A DNA stretch of 64,000 bases from Niameybacter massiliensis (GCF_001282685.1 NZ_LN875034.1:55533-119532); one strand, 5' to 3'. Shown: positions 46,021 to 55,813, counted from the first letter of the stretch. The notes: generated by a model not told the origin, from the letters alone. A program made the numbers and translations.

Positions 46021-48528
46021 ATGCGTATTACAGATGGGTTAGTTAACATATCGGTTAGAGAACTTGTAGAATTTGTAATGCGTTCAGGGAGCATCTTTGC
46101 ATCTTTTGTGAGTCGTGCCAGAGCAGTAGAGGGGACTAAGGCTCATAAGAAAATTCAAAATGCTATGGACGCAAATTATGAGAAAGAAGTTAAGCTTGTT
46201 CATGAATATGTAGCACAGGACATTACCTTTGTCGTAGAAGGAAGAGCAGATGGTATTATTCGTGATTTGATTGCTGTAACCATTGATGAAATTAAATCTA
46301 CAAGGACAAGTTTAGAGGTTATAGATGAAGATTATAATCCACTTCACTGGGCACAAGCGAAATGCTATGCCTACTTTTATGCTGCACAAAACCATCTAAA
46401 AGATATGAATGTAAGACTAACCTATTATAATTTGGATACAAAGGAAACTAAGCATTTACTTAAAGTGTATCAATTCGATGAGTTAGAGTGTTTCTTTAAA
46501 GAAATAATAGAAAAGTATGCAATATGGATACGTTTTTATATGGACTGGAGCAAGGAGAGGACAAGCTATTTGAAGGCATTGACCTTTCCTTTTGAAGGCT
46601 ATCGCATAGGACAAAGAGAGCTTGCCGTTAATGTGTACAAGAGCATTACCAATGAGTCTAACCTCTACGTGAATGCACCTACAGGGATAGGAAAAACCAT
46701 ATCTACGCTTTTTCCTGCCCTTAAAGCAATGGGTGAAGGGCATGTGGGTAAAATCTTTTATCTTACAGCTAAGACCATTACTAGAACTGTTGCAGAAAAA
46801 AGCATTCAGATGATTTATGATAAGGGAACCAGGGTTAAAGCCATTACTTTAACAGCGAAGGATAAGATATGCTTTTTGGATGAAAGAAGCTGCCATCCAG
46901 ACTTTTGTCATTATGCAGAAGGGCACTTTGATCGTGTAGATGAAGCAGTCTATGATGCGATTACACATACAGACCTATTTACAAGAGATGTAATAGAGGA
47001 CTATGCCAAAAAGTATAATGTGTGTCCTTTTGAGCTATCCCTTGACCTTGCCATCTATGCAGATGTGGTTATTTGTGATTATAACTATATCTTTGACCCA
47101 ACAGTTGCTTTAAAACGTTTTCTAGACCAAAGGGATTTTGTAATATTGGTAGATGAAGCCCATAACTTAGTTGATCGTGCAAGAGAAATGTACTCAGAAA
47201 GCCTATCTAAAAGACAATTTTTGAGTGTTAAAAAATCTGTCAGTAAGCAATATCCGACTATTTCAAAAGAGCTAGGCAAGCTAAATGAGTATTTACTAAG
47301 TATAAGAAAAGACTACATTGACTTAACGGGAAGTATGATTAGCAAAGAAGCACCTACAAAGTTTAATCGTATGGTGAGACAGTTTATTAATGAGTGTGAT
47401 AAGAAGCTCCAAAAGGGTGCTATGCATAAGTTACCACAAGATTTATTAGAGCTTTATTTTAGAGCCTATAATTTTAATAAGATTTATGAGTTCTTTGATG
47501 AAAGGTATATCACCTATGCAGACCAAGTAGATGGTGATATTATTTTTAAACTTTTTTGTATGGATCCATCTTATTTAATTGGAAATATGGTAAGTGCTTG
47601 TAAAAGTGTTATATTCTTTTCTGCCACATTGATGCCTATTGATTACTATAAGTACATGTTAAGTGGCGAAGGGGAGAGAGCTATTGCGCTTCCTTCACCG
47701 TTTGATCAGACCAAGTCCCTAAAACTTATGGCAACAGATGTCTCTACTAGATATCAGCATAGAGAGGGTAGCTATAAGAAGATTTGTGAGTACATTATAA
47801 AAGTAAGCCAAGCTAAAGTAGGGAATTATATGGTGTTTTTCCCATCTTATAAGTACATGAAAGATGTATATGGATACTATATGGAACACTACGGAGAGAC
47901 AAATTTAGAGGTAGGACAAGAGGTCCCATCTGAAAGCAGTATGCAACAAGTAGGGGAAGAGATCCCATATATGATAAGCAGACGAGAGGTTAAGCAAGAC
48001 GGAAGAGAGAGAGTACAAGGACAGCAATGGCATAAAGAGGATAGTCCGCAAATTGAGCTGATTATGCAAGATACCAATATGGATGAAGAGGCACGTGAAG
48101 CCTTTCTAGCTCAGTTTGAAAAGAATCCAACTAAGACAAAAATAGGATTTTGCGTATTGGGAGGTATCTTTTCTGAGGGGATAGATTTGACAGAAGATCG
48201 TCTTATTGGCGTAGTTATAGTAAGTGTAGGTTTGCCTCAGATTGGATTAGAAAAGGACCTTATTAAATACCATTTTGAAGATCAAGAAAAAGAAGGTTAT
48301 CACTATGCCTATACTTATCCAGGTATGAATAAGGTACTTCAAGCAATAGGAAGACTAATCCGTACAGAAAAAGATAAAGGGGTCATCCTTTTAATAGATG
48401 ACCGCTTCAATACACCGTTATATAGTAGCTTAATGCCGGCAGAGTATTCAGATAGAAAGTGTACCCAACTAAGATATGTTACAGAACAGGTAGAGGGCTT
48501 TTGGGACGAACGGGAAAAACACATTTAG
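46021..48528 (+). CDS. DinG/Rad3-type iron-sulfur helicase with N-terminal nuclease-like domain
   Basis: 835 aa. The N-terminal 170 residues resemble a PD-(D/E)XK (Cas4/RecB-like) nuclease: EGTKAHKKIQNAM, VVEGRADGI, TIDEIKST (the D..ExK pair). A superfamily 2 helicase follows: Walker A NAPTGIGKT (Lys225), Fe-S cysteines C284, C292, C297 and C335, the DEAH box (378-381), and the C-terminal QAIGRLIRTEKDKGVI. It presumably unwinds 5'-3' and may cleave flaps or repair intermediates. The four-Cys cluster matches XPD. RBS AAAAGG. Confidence 0.88.
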   Translation: MRITDGLVNISVRELVEFVMRSGSIFASFVSRARAVEGTKAHKKIQNAMDANYEKEVKLVHEYVAQDITFVVEGRADGIIRDLIAVTIDEIKSTRTSLEVIDEDYNPLHWAQAKCYAYFYAAQNHLKDMNVRLTYYNLDTKETKHLLKVYQFDELECFFKEIIEKYAIWIRFYMDWSKERTSYLKALTFPFEGYRIGQRELAVNVYKSITNESNLYVNAPTGIGKTISTLFPALKAMGEGHVGKIFYLTAKTITRTVAEKSIQMIYDKGTRVKAITLTAKDKICFLDERSCHPDFCHYAEGHFDRVDEAVYDAITHTDLFTRDVIEDYAKKYNVCPFELSLDLAIYADVVICDYNYIFDPTVALKRFLDQRDFVILVDEAHNLVDRAREMYSESLSKRQFLSVKKSVSKQYPTISKELGKLNEYLLSIRKDYIDLTGSMISKEAPTKFNRMVRQFINECDKKLQKGAMHKLPQDLLELYFRAYNFNKIYEFFDERYITYADQVDGDIIFKLFCMDPSYLIGNMVSACKSVIFFSATLMPIDYYKYMLSGEGERAIALPSPFDQTKSLKLMATDVSTRYQHREGSYKKICEYIIKVSQAKVGNYMVFFPSYKYMKDVYGYYMEHYGETNLEVGQEVPSESSMQQVGEEIPYMISRREVKQDGRERVQGQQWHKEDSPQIELIMQDTNMDEEAREAFLAQFEKNPTKTKIGFCVLGGIFSEGIDLTEDRLIGVVIVSVGLPQIGLEKDLIKYHFEDQEKEGYHYAYTYPGMNKVLQAIGRLIRTEKDKGVILLIDDRFNTPLYSSLMPAEYSDRKCTQLRYVTEQVEGFWDEREKHI

Positions 48529-48572
48529 ATAAAAGTGTATGAGTAGCTTGAAGTAGACAAGAAGATAAAAGG

Positions 48573-49475
48573 TTAGATTAAAGCAGGTAGTAAATTAGCT
48601 GCTTGGAGTAGAAGTTCACCATAATCTACATTAAATAGATACTCTTCCCCAGGACAGGCAAGTACACTTTTTAGAGGTGTACAGCTATCGCCTTCAAGTG
48701 TAGAAGTACAATCTATAACTTTTCCATCACTCCACTTATCAAGAGCACAAGCGGGGAAAACTTGAAGCGTATCCACAGTGTCACAACCACGGCCTCCAAC
48801 AAGTATAACTTTAGAGACACGTTCTTGAAGTAAGTTGCTAGATGTATTTAGATCATCGAGAAAAGTATTTTGAAGTTGCATAGATTGATAAGGTATAGAG
48901 AAGCAGTCTTGTCCACGAGAATATATTAAATAATCTCCATAACTTTTAGACGGAAGAAATTCAGATAAAGCAGGAAATTCACTCGTACTAATAATCTTAA
49001 GAAAAAGCGTTAGATTGAGAGAAATAAAATCAGGTTCACCAGCAAAAGGATAAGGAAAGTTACCACCACTTAAGTAATTAAAAGGCGCTACAAAACCAGC
49101 ATTGGGTGTACCAACTAAAATTAAGTGTTTAATACTGGGAGTAAAAAGGTCAGATTGAATGTAATAACGGCCAATCAACCCACCGGTACCATGACAAAGT
49201 AAATTAACTTTTGTACAACTATTTAGTTTAAGTACTTTATAAATAAGAGGAGCGAGAGCTAGTTCAGCAACGTCTTTAGTGCTTTGACGCCAGTTATAAA
49301 ACATAATAAAGAAATTTTTATTAAGAGTATAACCTTGCTTCTCCATTTCTTTTATAAAGCGAACACCTGTATAGCGTGAAGGTCCAAAATGCCATTTGCC
49401 AGTATGGGGTATAACTTCTGATCCTAAAGAACCAAATAAACCAGGAATAAAAATCAAAGGTAATTTAAGTGACAT
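48573..49475 (-). CDS. Alpha/beta hydrolase (lipase-like) with threonine at the nucleophile position
   Basis: 300 aa. IFIPGLFGSLG near residue 8 is the oxyanion-hole block, and LLCHGTGGLIGRYY (93-106) is the nucleophile elbow, where the usual GHSxGG reads CHGTGG, giving Thr97 instead of Ser. The sequence was checked on the nucleotides (ACC codon). SKVILVGGRG and the following Asp are typical of LCAT/PGAP1-like lipases. No signal peptide. Substrates unknown; activity with Thr may be reduced or altered. RBS AAGGAGGTG on the minus strand. Confidence 0.75.
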   Translation of the reverse strand: MSLKLPLIFIPGLFGSLGSEVIPHTGKWHFGPSRYTGVRFIKEMEKQGYTLNKNFFIMFYNWRQSTKDVAELALAPLIYKVLKLNSCTKVNLLCHGTGGLIGRYYIQSDLFTPSIKHLILVGTPNAGFVAPFNYLSGGNFPYPFAGEPDFISLNLTLFLKIISTSEFPALSEFLPSKSYGDYLIYSRGQDCFSIPYQSMQLQNTFLDDLNTSSNLLQERVSKVILVGGRGCDTVDTLQVFPACALDKWSDGKVIDCTSTLEGDSCTPLKSVLACPGEEYLFNVDYGELLLQAANLLPALI

Positions 49476-49617
49476 ATATTCACCTCCTTAGTGAATAGCA
49501 TAACAAAAGCCTTAGCTTATATAGTTTATGCTAGAAACATAACAAGGTGATAAAATCCTTGAAATTAAGGATAAATATAGATATGATGAAGGAAGTAAAA
49601 CAACAAGGGGTGACTAT

Positions 49618-50610
49618 ATGCATAAGCCAAAAGTATGTATTATCTTTACAGGTGGGACTATTTCAATGACAGTAGATGACACGATAGGAGCGGCTATTCC
49701 AACGTTGTCAGGAGAACAAATTTTATCTATGGTATCAAATATAGATAAAATAGCAGATATAGAAGTAGTAAATTTTTGTGAGATTCCAGGTCCACATATG
49801 ACCTTTAATAAGTTACTAGAACTTAAAAATCTTATTAAACAAACATTAGATAGACAAGATATTACAGGTGTTATTGTTACACATGGAACAGATACATTAG
49901 AAGAAACAGCGTATTTCTTAGATCTTACTATCAGACATCATAAACCCGTTGTTGTAGTTGGAGCAATGCGTAATAGTTCAGAACTCGGCTATGATGGCTC
50001 AAGTAATTTAGCAGCAGCAGTATGTACAGCAATTTCACCTAAAGCTATTGATAAAGGTGTACTCGTTGTGTTAAACAATGAAGTTAATATTGCTTCAGAG
50101 GTAACAAAAACAAATACATTATCTCTTAACACATTTCAATCCCCATATGGACCACTTGGGATTATTGACACTAATGATCTGATTGTTTATAGAGATATTG
50201 CATTTAGACAACATATAGATACAAATACTGTTGAACGTAGAGTAGACTTAATTAAAACAGTACTAGATATGGATGATAGATTTATTAGACTTTCAGTAGA
50301 TGCAGGTGCAAAAGGCATTATCGTAGAAGCAATGGGGAGAGGGAATCTACCTCTTAAAATGCTAGAAGGCGTGAAATATGCCCTTTCAAAAGATGTAGTA
50401 GTTGTTATTGTATCAAGATGTAGTTCAGGTCGTGTATTTGAATCGTATGGCTATGCAGGTGGTGGCAAAGAACTCTCAGACTTAGGTGCCATCATGGGTG
50501 GTGAAATGAGAGGACCAAAAGCACGTATCAAATTGATGCTTGGTTTAGGAAAGACACAAGATATAGAAGAAATTAAAAAACTCTTCTCAGAAGAGAGTTA
50601 CGTACTATAA
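49618..50610 (+). CDS. ansA: Asparaginase
   Basis: 330 aa. IIFTGGTISM near residue 8 holds the catalytic threonine; VTHGTDTLEETAYF near 94 is the second. Residues GAMRNSSELGYDGSSNL and the C-terminal half match the L-asparaginase/glutaminase family. It hydrolyses asparagine to aspartate and ammonia in the cytoplasm. No signal peptide. RBS AAGGGGTGA. Its terminator is at 50609-50643. Confidence 0.9.
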   Translation: MHKPKVCIIFTGGTISMTVDDTIGAAIPTLSGEQILSMVSNIDKIADIEVVNFCEIPGPHMTFNKLLELKNLIKQTLDRQDITGVIVTHGTDTLEETAYFLDLTIRHHKPVVVVGAMRNSSELGYDGSSNLAAAVCTAISPKAIDKGVLVVLNNEVNIASEVTKTNTLSLNTFQSPYGPLGIIDTNDLIVYRDIAFRQHIDTNTVERRVDLIKTVLDMDDRFIRLSVDAGAKGIIVEAMGRGNLPLKMLEGVKYALSKDVVVVIVSRCSSGRVFESYGYAGGGKELSDLGAIMGGEMRGPKARIKLMLGLGKTQDIEEIKKLFSEESYVL

Positions 50611-50643
50611 AAAGAGGACTGTAAATATACAGTCCTCTTTTAT
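50609..50643 (+). terminator. Terminator of ansA
   Basis: AAAAGAGGACTGT pairs with ACAGTCCTCTTTT around AAATAT, then TATG. Confidence 0.9.
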
Positions 50644-50664
50644 GATTTTAGGTAATAAATATTT

Positions 50665-51305
50665 GGTTAAGTGTGAGGGCATGTAGGCAAGCTTATTATA
50701 TTCCAACTTTTAGTCCTCATCTTTTAAGACAGGCTAAGTTCATTTCATCAAACTAACGGTCAAAACTCAGAAAAGAAGTTCACTTTTCTTCAGACATTTC
50801 CCTAAAACCAGTTTGATTCCATTCGCTAAGCCTCTCTAAAAAGTCTGCGGAGGAAGTTTCCATACAATAACTTACCTTACAGCCCATCACATCATAACCC
50901 CTTGTGGTAGAAAGATAGCTAAACTTTCTAAGTAGAAAAGGGCGGTAATGCGTGGGTGACCTCCATGGAGCTTTTTTCGAGGATGGACTTAGAATATAAG
51001 CTACATGCAGTTTAGCAATCTCTCTGACGGTGCAGTCCACAAAGTGAGGGAGGCATATTTGTAGACTTGATTCAGTGAGCTGGATAGGTGCATTCTCCGG
51101 AACCTGCCTACGTAGCTTTCAGATAAGAAATGTTCGAAATGAAAAAATAATGGTTTTAGGTGTGCTGTCTGAACGAAGTGAGTTCACACCGTTATTATTT
51201 TTGAATGAGTTACATTTCTCTGAAAGCGAAGTGAAGCAGGTGAAGGAGAATCTAACTAACCAACTCACGTAAGTAGACTAAATATAAGCACCTCCTCACT
51301 TAACC
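50665..51305. ncRNA. Large structured element of about 640 nt, RNA or small mobile element
   Basis: The 640-base gap between ansA and the transaldolase gene has no convincing gene. GGTTAAGTG (50665-50673) and CACTTAACC (51297-51305) pair end to end, extended by GAGG/CCTC. Inside are ATCAAACT/AGTTTGAT (50747/50810), AGAAAAG/CTTTTCT (50769/50783), TAGAAAG/CTTTCTA (50908/50924), TGGACT/AGTCCA (50984/51034) and a long arm at 51115-51227 of four stacked helices (9, 7, 9 and 6 bp). Base composition is more GC-rich than its flanks. Flanks AAATATTT and AATTATTT differ at one base, which could be a target duplication. Strand is undecided. Confidence 0.6.
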
Positions 51306-51307
51306 AA

Positions 51308-51955
51308 TTATTTATTTTGCAGTGTAGCCCAGTCAGCTAAGAAGCGTTCAATCCCACTTGCAGTTAAAGGATGTTTAATCATCTGTAGAATAACAGAGTA
51401 AGGTACGGTTGCAATATGAGCACCGGCTTTAGCTGCTTCAAGAACGTGGATAGGATGGCGTACACTAGCAGCAATAATCTCTGTTTGAATACCATGGATT
51501 TCAAAGATTTCAACAATGTCTTGGATAAGTCCCATGCCATCAAAGCCAATATCATCTAGGCGTCCAATAAATGGACTGACATAAGTAGCACCTGCACGGG
51601 CTGCTAAAAGTGCTTGTGTTGCAGAGAAAATAAGGGTTACATTTGTTTTAATGCCTCTAGAAGTAAGTATTTTAGTAGCTTTAAGACCTTCTTCAGTCAT
51701 AGGAAGTTTGATAACAATATTCTTATGAATGGCTGCTAACTTTTCAGCTTCTTCTACCATTTTAGGTGCTTCTAGGCTAATGACTTCAGCACTAATAGGC
51801 CCATCCACAATGGTTGTAATCTCTTGAATAACTTCTTCAAAAACTAACCCTTCTTTAGCAATCAATGAAGGATTAGTAGTAACGCCACAAATGACACCTA
51901 ATTCATATGCTTTGCGAATATCTTCAGTATGTGCTGTATCAATAAAAAATTTCAT
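51308..51955 (-). CDS. Transaldolase/fructose-6-phosphate aldolase (TalC-like)
   Basis: 215 aa, the short TalC/FSA type. [22 protein letters not shown], the Schiff-base lysine in [14 protein letters not shown] (near 85), and [15 protein letters not shown] are the family blocks. It interconverts sugar phosphates in the non-oxidative pentose phosphate route, or cleaves fructose 6-phosphate. No terminator separates it from the structured element that begins two bases beyond its stop, so its mRNA probably runs into that element. RBS AAAGGAGAT. Confidence 0.92.
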   Translation of the reverse strand: MKFFIDTAHTEDIRKAYELGVICGVTTNPSLIAKEGLVFEEVIQEITTIVDGPISAEVISLEAPKMVEEAEKLAAIHKNIVIKLPMTEEGLKATKILTSRGIKTNVTLIFSATQALLAARAGATYVSPFIGRLDDIGFDGMGLIQDIVEIFEIHGIQTEIIAASVRHPIHVLEAAKAGAHIATVPYSVILQMIKHPLTASGIERFLADWATLQNK

Positions 51956-52085
51956 TTGTTAATCTCCTTTAAGTAATCTTTTGATTAGGATATGTGAAAT
52001 TAAAAAAGGATATACAAAGGTTTGAAAAACATACTGTGAACTGATAGACTCAAAGTAGACAAATCACATCAAGGGGGAATTTAGA

Positions 52086-52523
52086 ATGAAACTATTAATC
52101 GATGCAGATGGATGTCCAGTAGTGGATTTAACAATCAAAATAGGGAATATGTATAAAAAGGAAGTTATAATTTTTTGCGATACTGCACATGTAATAGAGA
52201 GAGAGAATATAAAAACTATATTGGTTCAAAAGGGAATGGATGCTGTTGACTTTGTAATCGCTAATCATGTAGAAAAGGGAGACATTGTTATTACTCAAGA
52301 TTATGGATTAGCAACTATGATTTTGGCTAAGAAGGGTTTGCCAATTAATCAAAATGGACTTATCTATACAGAAGACAATATTGATGAACTTCTGTTTAGA
52401 AGACATGTAGCTAAAACAGTAAGAAAATCAGGTAATAAAACAAAAGGACCTAGAAAACGTACATCAGAAGATGATGAAAAGTTCCAAAAAGGGTTAAAGT
52501 ATCTTATAGAATCACATAGTTAA
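52086..52523 (+). CDS. YqxD/UPF0178 (YaiI) family protein
   Basis: 145 aa. Block LLIDADGCPVVDLT near residue 3 and the middle GDIVITQDYGLATMILAKKG are typical of DUF188/UPF0178, a PIN-related fold. RHVAKTVRKSGNKTKGPRKR is the conserved basic tail. Function unknown; nuclease-like acidic residues are present. RBS AAGGGGGAAT. Confidence 0.9.
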   Translation: MKLLIDADGCPVVDLTIKIGNMYKKEVIIFCDTAHVIERENIKTILVQKGMDAVDFVIANHVEKGDIVITQDYGLATMILAKKGLPINQNGLIYTEDNIDELLFRRHVAKTVRKSGNKTKGPRKRTSEDDEKFQKGLKYLIESHS

Positions 52524-52552
52524 ATGCTTTTATAAGAAAAGAGGAAATAGCA

Positions 52553-54586
52553 ATGACAAGAAAAATACTATCGATTATACTTGCATCGATTTACATGTTT
52601 ACACCTCTTATGCCAGTCAAAGCAGAAGAAGTAAGGAATCAACATGTAGCTGTCAAAAAAGAAGTGAATACTGTAAGATTACAAGATGATTTTTATCAAG
52701 CTGTAAATAAAGAATGGTTAGCCAGTGCACATATTAAGCCAGGTTATACCGAGTCTTCTGCCATGACGGATTTGACGGATAAGTCTGATGCAAATGTCAG
52801 AGCTATTTTTGATGAAATTTTAGCAAAAGAATCAACCTATAAAAATAATGATACCGAGAAGAAGATGATTAATCTCTATAAAAATGAGCTCAATTGGGAA
52901 GCAAGAAATAAACAAGGTTGTGAGCCTATTAAAAAGTACTTAGAGCAAATTGATAAGGTTCAAACAATAGAAGAGTTTTCTAAGTTACTTCAAGATGAAG
53001 AGATTAGTTTGTTTGATGGACTTATTAATATGGGTATTGATCAAGACATTCAAGATAGTACTCAAAATGTACTTTATATAGGTTCAAGTTCTTTGCAATT
53101 AGAAGATGCCGACCACTATACTATGCCATCTGAAATGGCAACAAAGATGAAGCAAGCTTTAGATGAATATAATCAAAAGATACTAGAACTTGTAGGATAT
53201 AGCAAAGATGAAGCAAAACAAACAATCGAAAATGTCTATAAGCTAGAAAGTGTAATGGCACCCTTCATTATGGGAACTAAAGAAATTAATGCACATTTAG
53301 ATTATTATAGAGCAACTTATAATGAATATACCATCAAAGAGTTAGAAGCCTTGGCACCTAATTTAGGACTAAAGAAATTATTAAAAGCTAATGGTGTAGA
53401 TAAAGCAAAGAAGATTATTGTAGAAGAGCCTAAATGGTTAAGGGCACTCAATTCGCTCTACACTCAAGAGCACTTAGAACTCTTAAAGGATTACTTGAAG
53501 CTTAATCTAATCCAAGATACAAGTGGATGCTTGACTAAAGAATTTGAAGAAGCACATCATCTATTAAAAGCGAAACTATTAGGTGTAAATGGAAAGTTAA
53601 CAGAAGAAGAAGTTGCTTTTCAAACCGTGAATACAGTATTTAGTAATGCACTTGGCAAAGAGTATGTAGAAAGATATTTTTCACCAGAAGCTAAAGCAGA
53701 TGTTGAGCAGATGATAGATGAGATTATTGCTAAATATGGAGAACGTATTAGCAAACTAGAATGGATGGGAGACTCCACTAAGAAAAATGCAATCCAGAAA
53801 TTAGAAGCTATTAAAGTAAAGGTAGGGTATCCAAAGAAATGGGAAGACTACAAAAAACTAGAAGTTAAAACATTTGAAGAAGGTAGTAATCTCTTTGAAA
53901 ATAATCTAAGCGTTCTTAAATATTTAAGAGATAAACAAGTCAATAAGCTTAACAAACCAGTAGATAGAGATAAGTTTAGCATGCCGCCTCAAATGGTCAA
54001 TGCCTATTATAATCCATCCAATAATGAAATTGTATTTCCAGCAGGTATTTTGCAAGCACCTTATTATGATATCAATCAATCTAAAGAAGCTAACTTAGGA
54101 GGGATAGGTGCTGTTATAGGGCATGAAATTAGCCATGCCTTTGATAATTCAGGTGCAAGATTTGATAAAGATGGAAATTTAAATAATTGGTGGACTTACG
54201 ATGACTATAAAGTCTTTGAAAAAAAAGAAAAGGCTGTTAGAGAGTACTATAATCATGTTGAAGTAAGTCCAGGAAAATATGTAGATGGTAACTTAACAGT
54301 GGGTGAAAATATAGCAGACATTGGTGGTTTAGCTTGTGTAATTGATATATTAAATGATAATGAGAAAGCTGATTTTAAAGCATTCTTCAATAACTGGGCA
54401 ACTATATGGAGAGGTATTCAAAGTCCAGAGTATGCAGCCTACTTATTGACCGTTGATGCACATTCACCTTATAAAGTCAGAGTAAATGAAGCAATCAAGC
54501 AATTTGAAGAGTTTTATAAAACCTACGGTATAACTGAAAAAGATGGAATGTATTTAGCACCAGAGAAAAGATTAGGAATTTGGTAG
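52553..54586 (+). CDS. M13 family zinc endopeptidase (neprilysin/PepO-like)
   Basis: 677 aa. A hydrophobic N-terminal segment ends in LMPVKAEE, a cleavable signal. Zinc motif GHEISH (His524, Glu525, His528) with third ligand Glu585 in GENIAD. NAYYNPSNNEIVFPAG is the substrate-binding NAYY block upstream. The family cleaves small peptides outside the cell. The terminal CxxW of eukaryotic members is absent; the protein ends RLGIW. RBS GAGGAAATAG. 30 bp downstream of yqxD. Confidence 0.92.
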   Translation: MTRKILSIILASIYMFTPLMPVKAEEVRNQHVAVKKEVNTVRLQDDFYQAVNKEWLASAHIKPGYTESSAMTDLTDKSDANVRAIFDEILAKESTYKNNDTEKKMINLYKNELNWEARNKQGCEPIKKYLEQIDKVQTIEEFSKLLQDEEISLFDGLINMGIDQDIQDSTQNVLYIGSSSLQLEDADHYTMPSEMATKMKQALDEYNQKILELVGYSKDEAKQTIENVYKLESVMAPFIMGTKEINAHLDYYRATYNEYTIKELEALAPNLGLKKLLKANGVDKAKKIIVEEPKWLRALNSLYTQEHLELLKDYLKLNLIQDTSGCLTKEFEEAHHLLKAKLLGVNGKLTEEEVAFQTVNTVFSNALGKEYVERYFSPEAKADVEQMIDEIIAKYGERISKLEWMGDSTKKNAIQKLEAIKVKVGYPKKWEDYKKLEVKTFEEGSNLFENNLSVLKYLRDKQVNKLNKPVDRDKFSMPPQMVNAYYNPSNNEIVFPAGILQAPYYDINQSKEANLGGIGAVIGHEISHAFDNSGARFDKDGNLNNWWTYDDYKVFEKKEKAVREYYNHVEVSPGKYVDGNLTVGENIADIGGLACVIDILNDNEKADFKAFFNNWATIWRGIQSPEYAAYLLTVDAHSPYKVRVNEAIKQFEEFYKTYGITEKDGMYLAPEKRLGIW

Positions 54587-54627
54587 GGGATAGTCCCAAA
54601 GAAATAATTGTTTAACCTATATAAAAG

Positions 54628-54710
54628 GCATATAAGCTAGTGGCATATGAAATACTTCTTATCTACATGATAAAGGAGTAAATCAATTCCCTAACTTATA
54701 TGCTTTTTTG
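54628..54710 (+). terminator. Long-range terminator after the M13 peptidase gene
   Basis: GCATATAAG (54628-54636) and CTTATATGC (54695-54703) pair across a 58-base loop, then six Ts. The large loop is unusual and may hold further structure (GGCATATG, CATGATAAAGG). Confidence 0.55.
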
Positions 54711-54844
54711 TTTATAAATCAGTATAAAAAATATGTGGAAGAGTTTTTTTGCATACAAGATTATGGGAGAATACATGACATTACAAAAAAATGCTCATAC
54801 TAACTTTTAATACTGCAACTAGAAGTGACTAAAAGGAGACTAAC

Positions 54845-55474
54845 ATGAGTGTAGAATTACAACCTATACATTATTGGGTCCTATATAAAATACAGTTACA
54901 AGAAACACTTATAGAAGAGCTATTAAGATGGAGTAATGAAAAAGGAGGACATAGTACAGAATTACAAGCAGAAAGCTATAGGTTATATGGGAAACCAATA
55001 GATGAAAATTTTCACCGATCTTTAGAAAATACTAACGTAGATCGATGCCTTCAAGAGAAATTAAGAAGTGCACAATATAGATTAGCTTATATATTTACTA
55101 AGCTTTTAGAAGAAAAATATATTACATTAGATGAAACAAAGGATATTTTTAGAGAGAATGGAATAATAACAGCTAGAAAAATAGGACTTTATGAAAAAGG
55201 GATCAGAGATGCTCGTGAAGTTTATAAGAGGCTTTATGATTGTCTACCCGAAGGAAGGCCTAGTGATGAAATTAATGAGGTTATTATCTCAACACCAGAG
55301 GAAGTTGTTTGGAGGACAAAGGAGTGTATACAAGAAACTTATTGGAACCAGGTTGGTGGAGATAGTATTTACTTTTATGTGCTAAGACAAGTGTGGATAG
55401 AAGGTTTTTTACAAGAAGGTTCTATGTATTGTGAAGAACTTAAAAAATCTGTTTACACTATTAGAAAAAAATAA
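54845..55474 (+). CDS. Uncharacterised 209-aa cytoplasmic protein
   Basis: 209 aa, no signal or membrane segment, largely helical. Segments IHYWVLYKIQLQETLIEELLRW (8-29) and YRLAYIFTKLLEEKYITLDETKDIFRENGI are notable. RVLRQVWIEGFLQEGSMYCEELKKS-like C-terminus (here YVLRQVWIEGF). I do not recognise the family. It precedes the cupin gene by 34 bp, so the two may be cotranscribed. RBS AAAGGAGAC. Confidence 0.7.
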   Translation: MSVELQPIHYWVLYKIQLQETLIEELLRWSNEKGGHSTELQAESYRLYGKPIDENFHRSLENTNVDRCLQEKLRSAQYRLAYIFTKLLEEKYITLDETKDIFRENGIITARKIGLYEKGIRDAREVYKRLYDCLPEGRPSDEINEVIISTPEEVVWRTKECIQETYWNQVGGDSIYFYVLRQVWIEGFLQEGSMYCEELKKSVYTIRKK

Positions 55475-55507
55475 ATTAACAAATGAGAAGAGAAGGATGG
55501 ATATTTT

Positions 55508-55795
55508 ATGGAAGTAGTAAACATTAATGATTTAACAGCACAATCAACTTTAGCATCACACAATGGATGCCAAACAACTTGTTTGGTATTTGAAGAAGAA
55601 TCTGCTATTCCTCAACGTACCTATAGAGGAATGGGAACACTTCAAGTTGTATGTGGAGAAGTTGAGATGCATTTTGTAAATGGGGAAAGTTATACACTTA
55701 GACAAGGTGACTATATGCCTTTTGATGCAAGAGTAGATCACTATGTTATAGCAAAAGAAAATACAAAAGCATTGTTAACTATTCAAGAATGTTGA
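55508..55795 (+). CDS. Small cupin-domain protein
   Basis: 95 aa. The cupin barrel shows YRGMGTLQVVCGEVEMHF near 40-57 and RQGDYMPFDARVDHYVIAKE near 66-85. The metal ligands of classical cupins are partly missing (no HxH). Probably a small-molecule or sensor cupin; ligand unknown. 34 bp after the 209-aa protein gene. RBS AAGGATGG. Confidence 0.75.
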   Translation: MEVVNINDLTAQSTLASHNGCQTTCLVFEEESAIPQRTYRGMGTLQVVCGEVEMHFVNGESYTLRQGDYMPFDARVDHYVIAKENTKALLTIQEC

Positions 55796-55813
55796 TAATT
55801 ATCCCGAAAAAGT

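Noticed and set aside
50780-51272. Two open frames of 86 aa (minus) and 65 aa (plus) in the structured element
   Set aside because: They have no RBS, run through long helices of the predicted structure, and have no recognisable domain. Such frames are common artefacts over structured RNA.
50665-51305. RNase P RNA, tmRNA, or group II intron
   Set aside because: No GAGGAAAGTCC block, no tRNA-like end with CCA, and no domain V sequence could be found on either strand.
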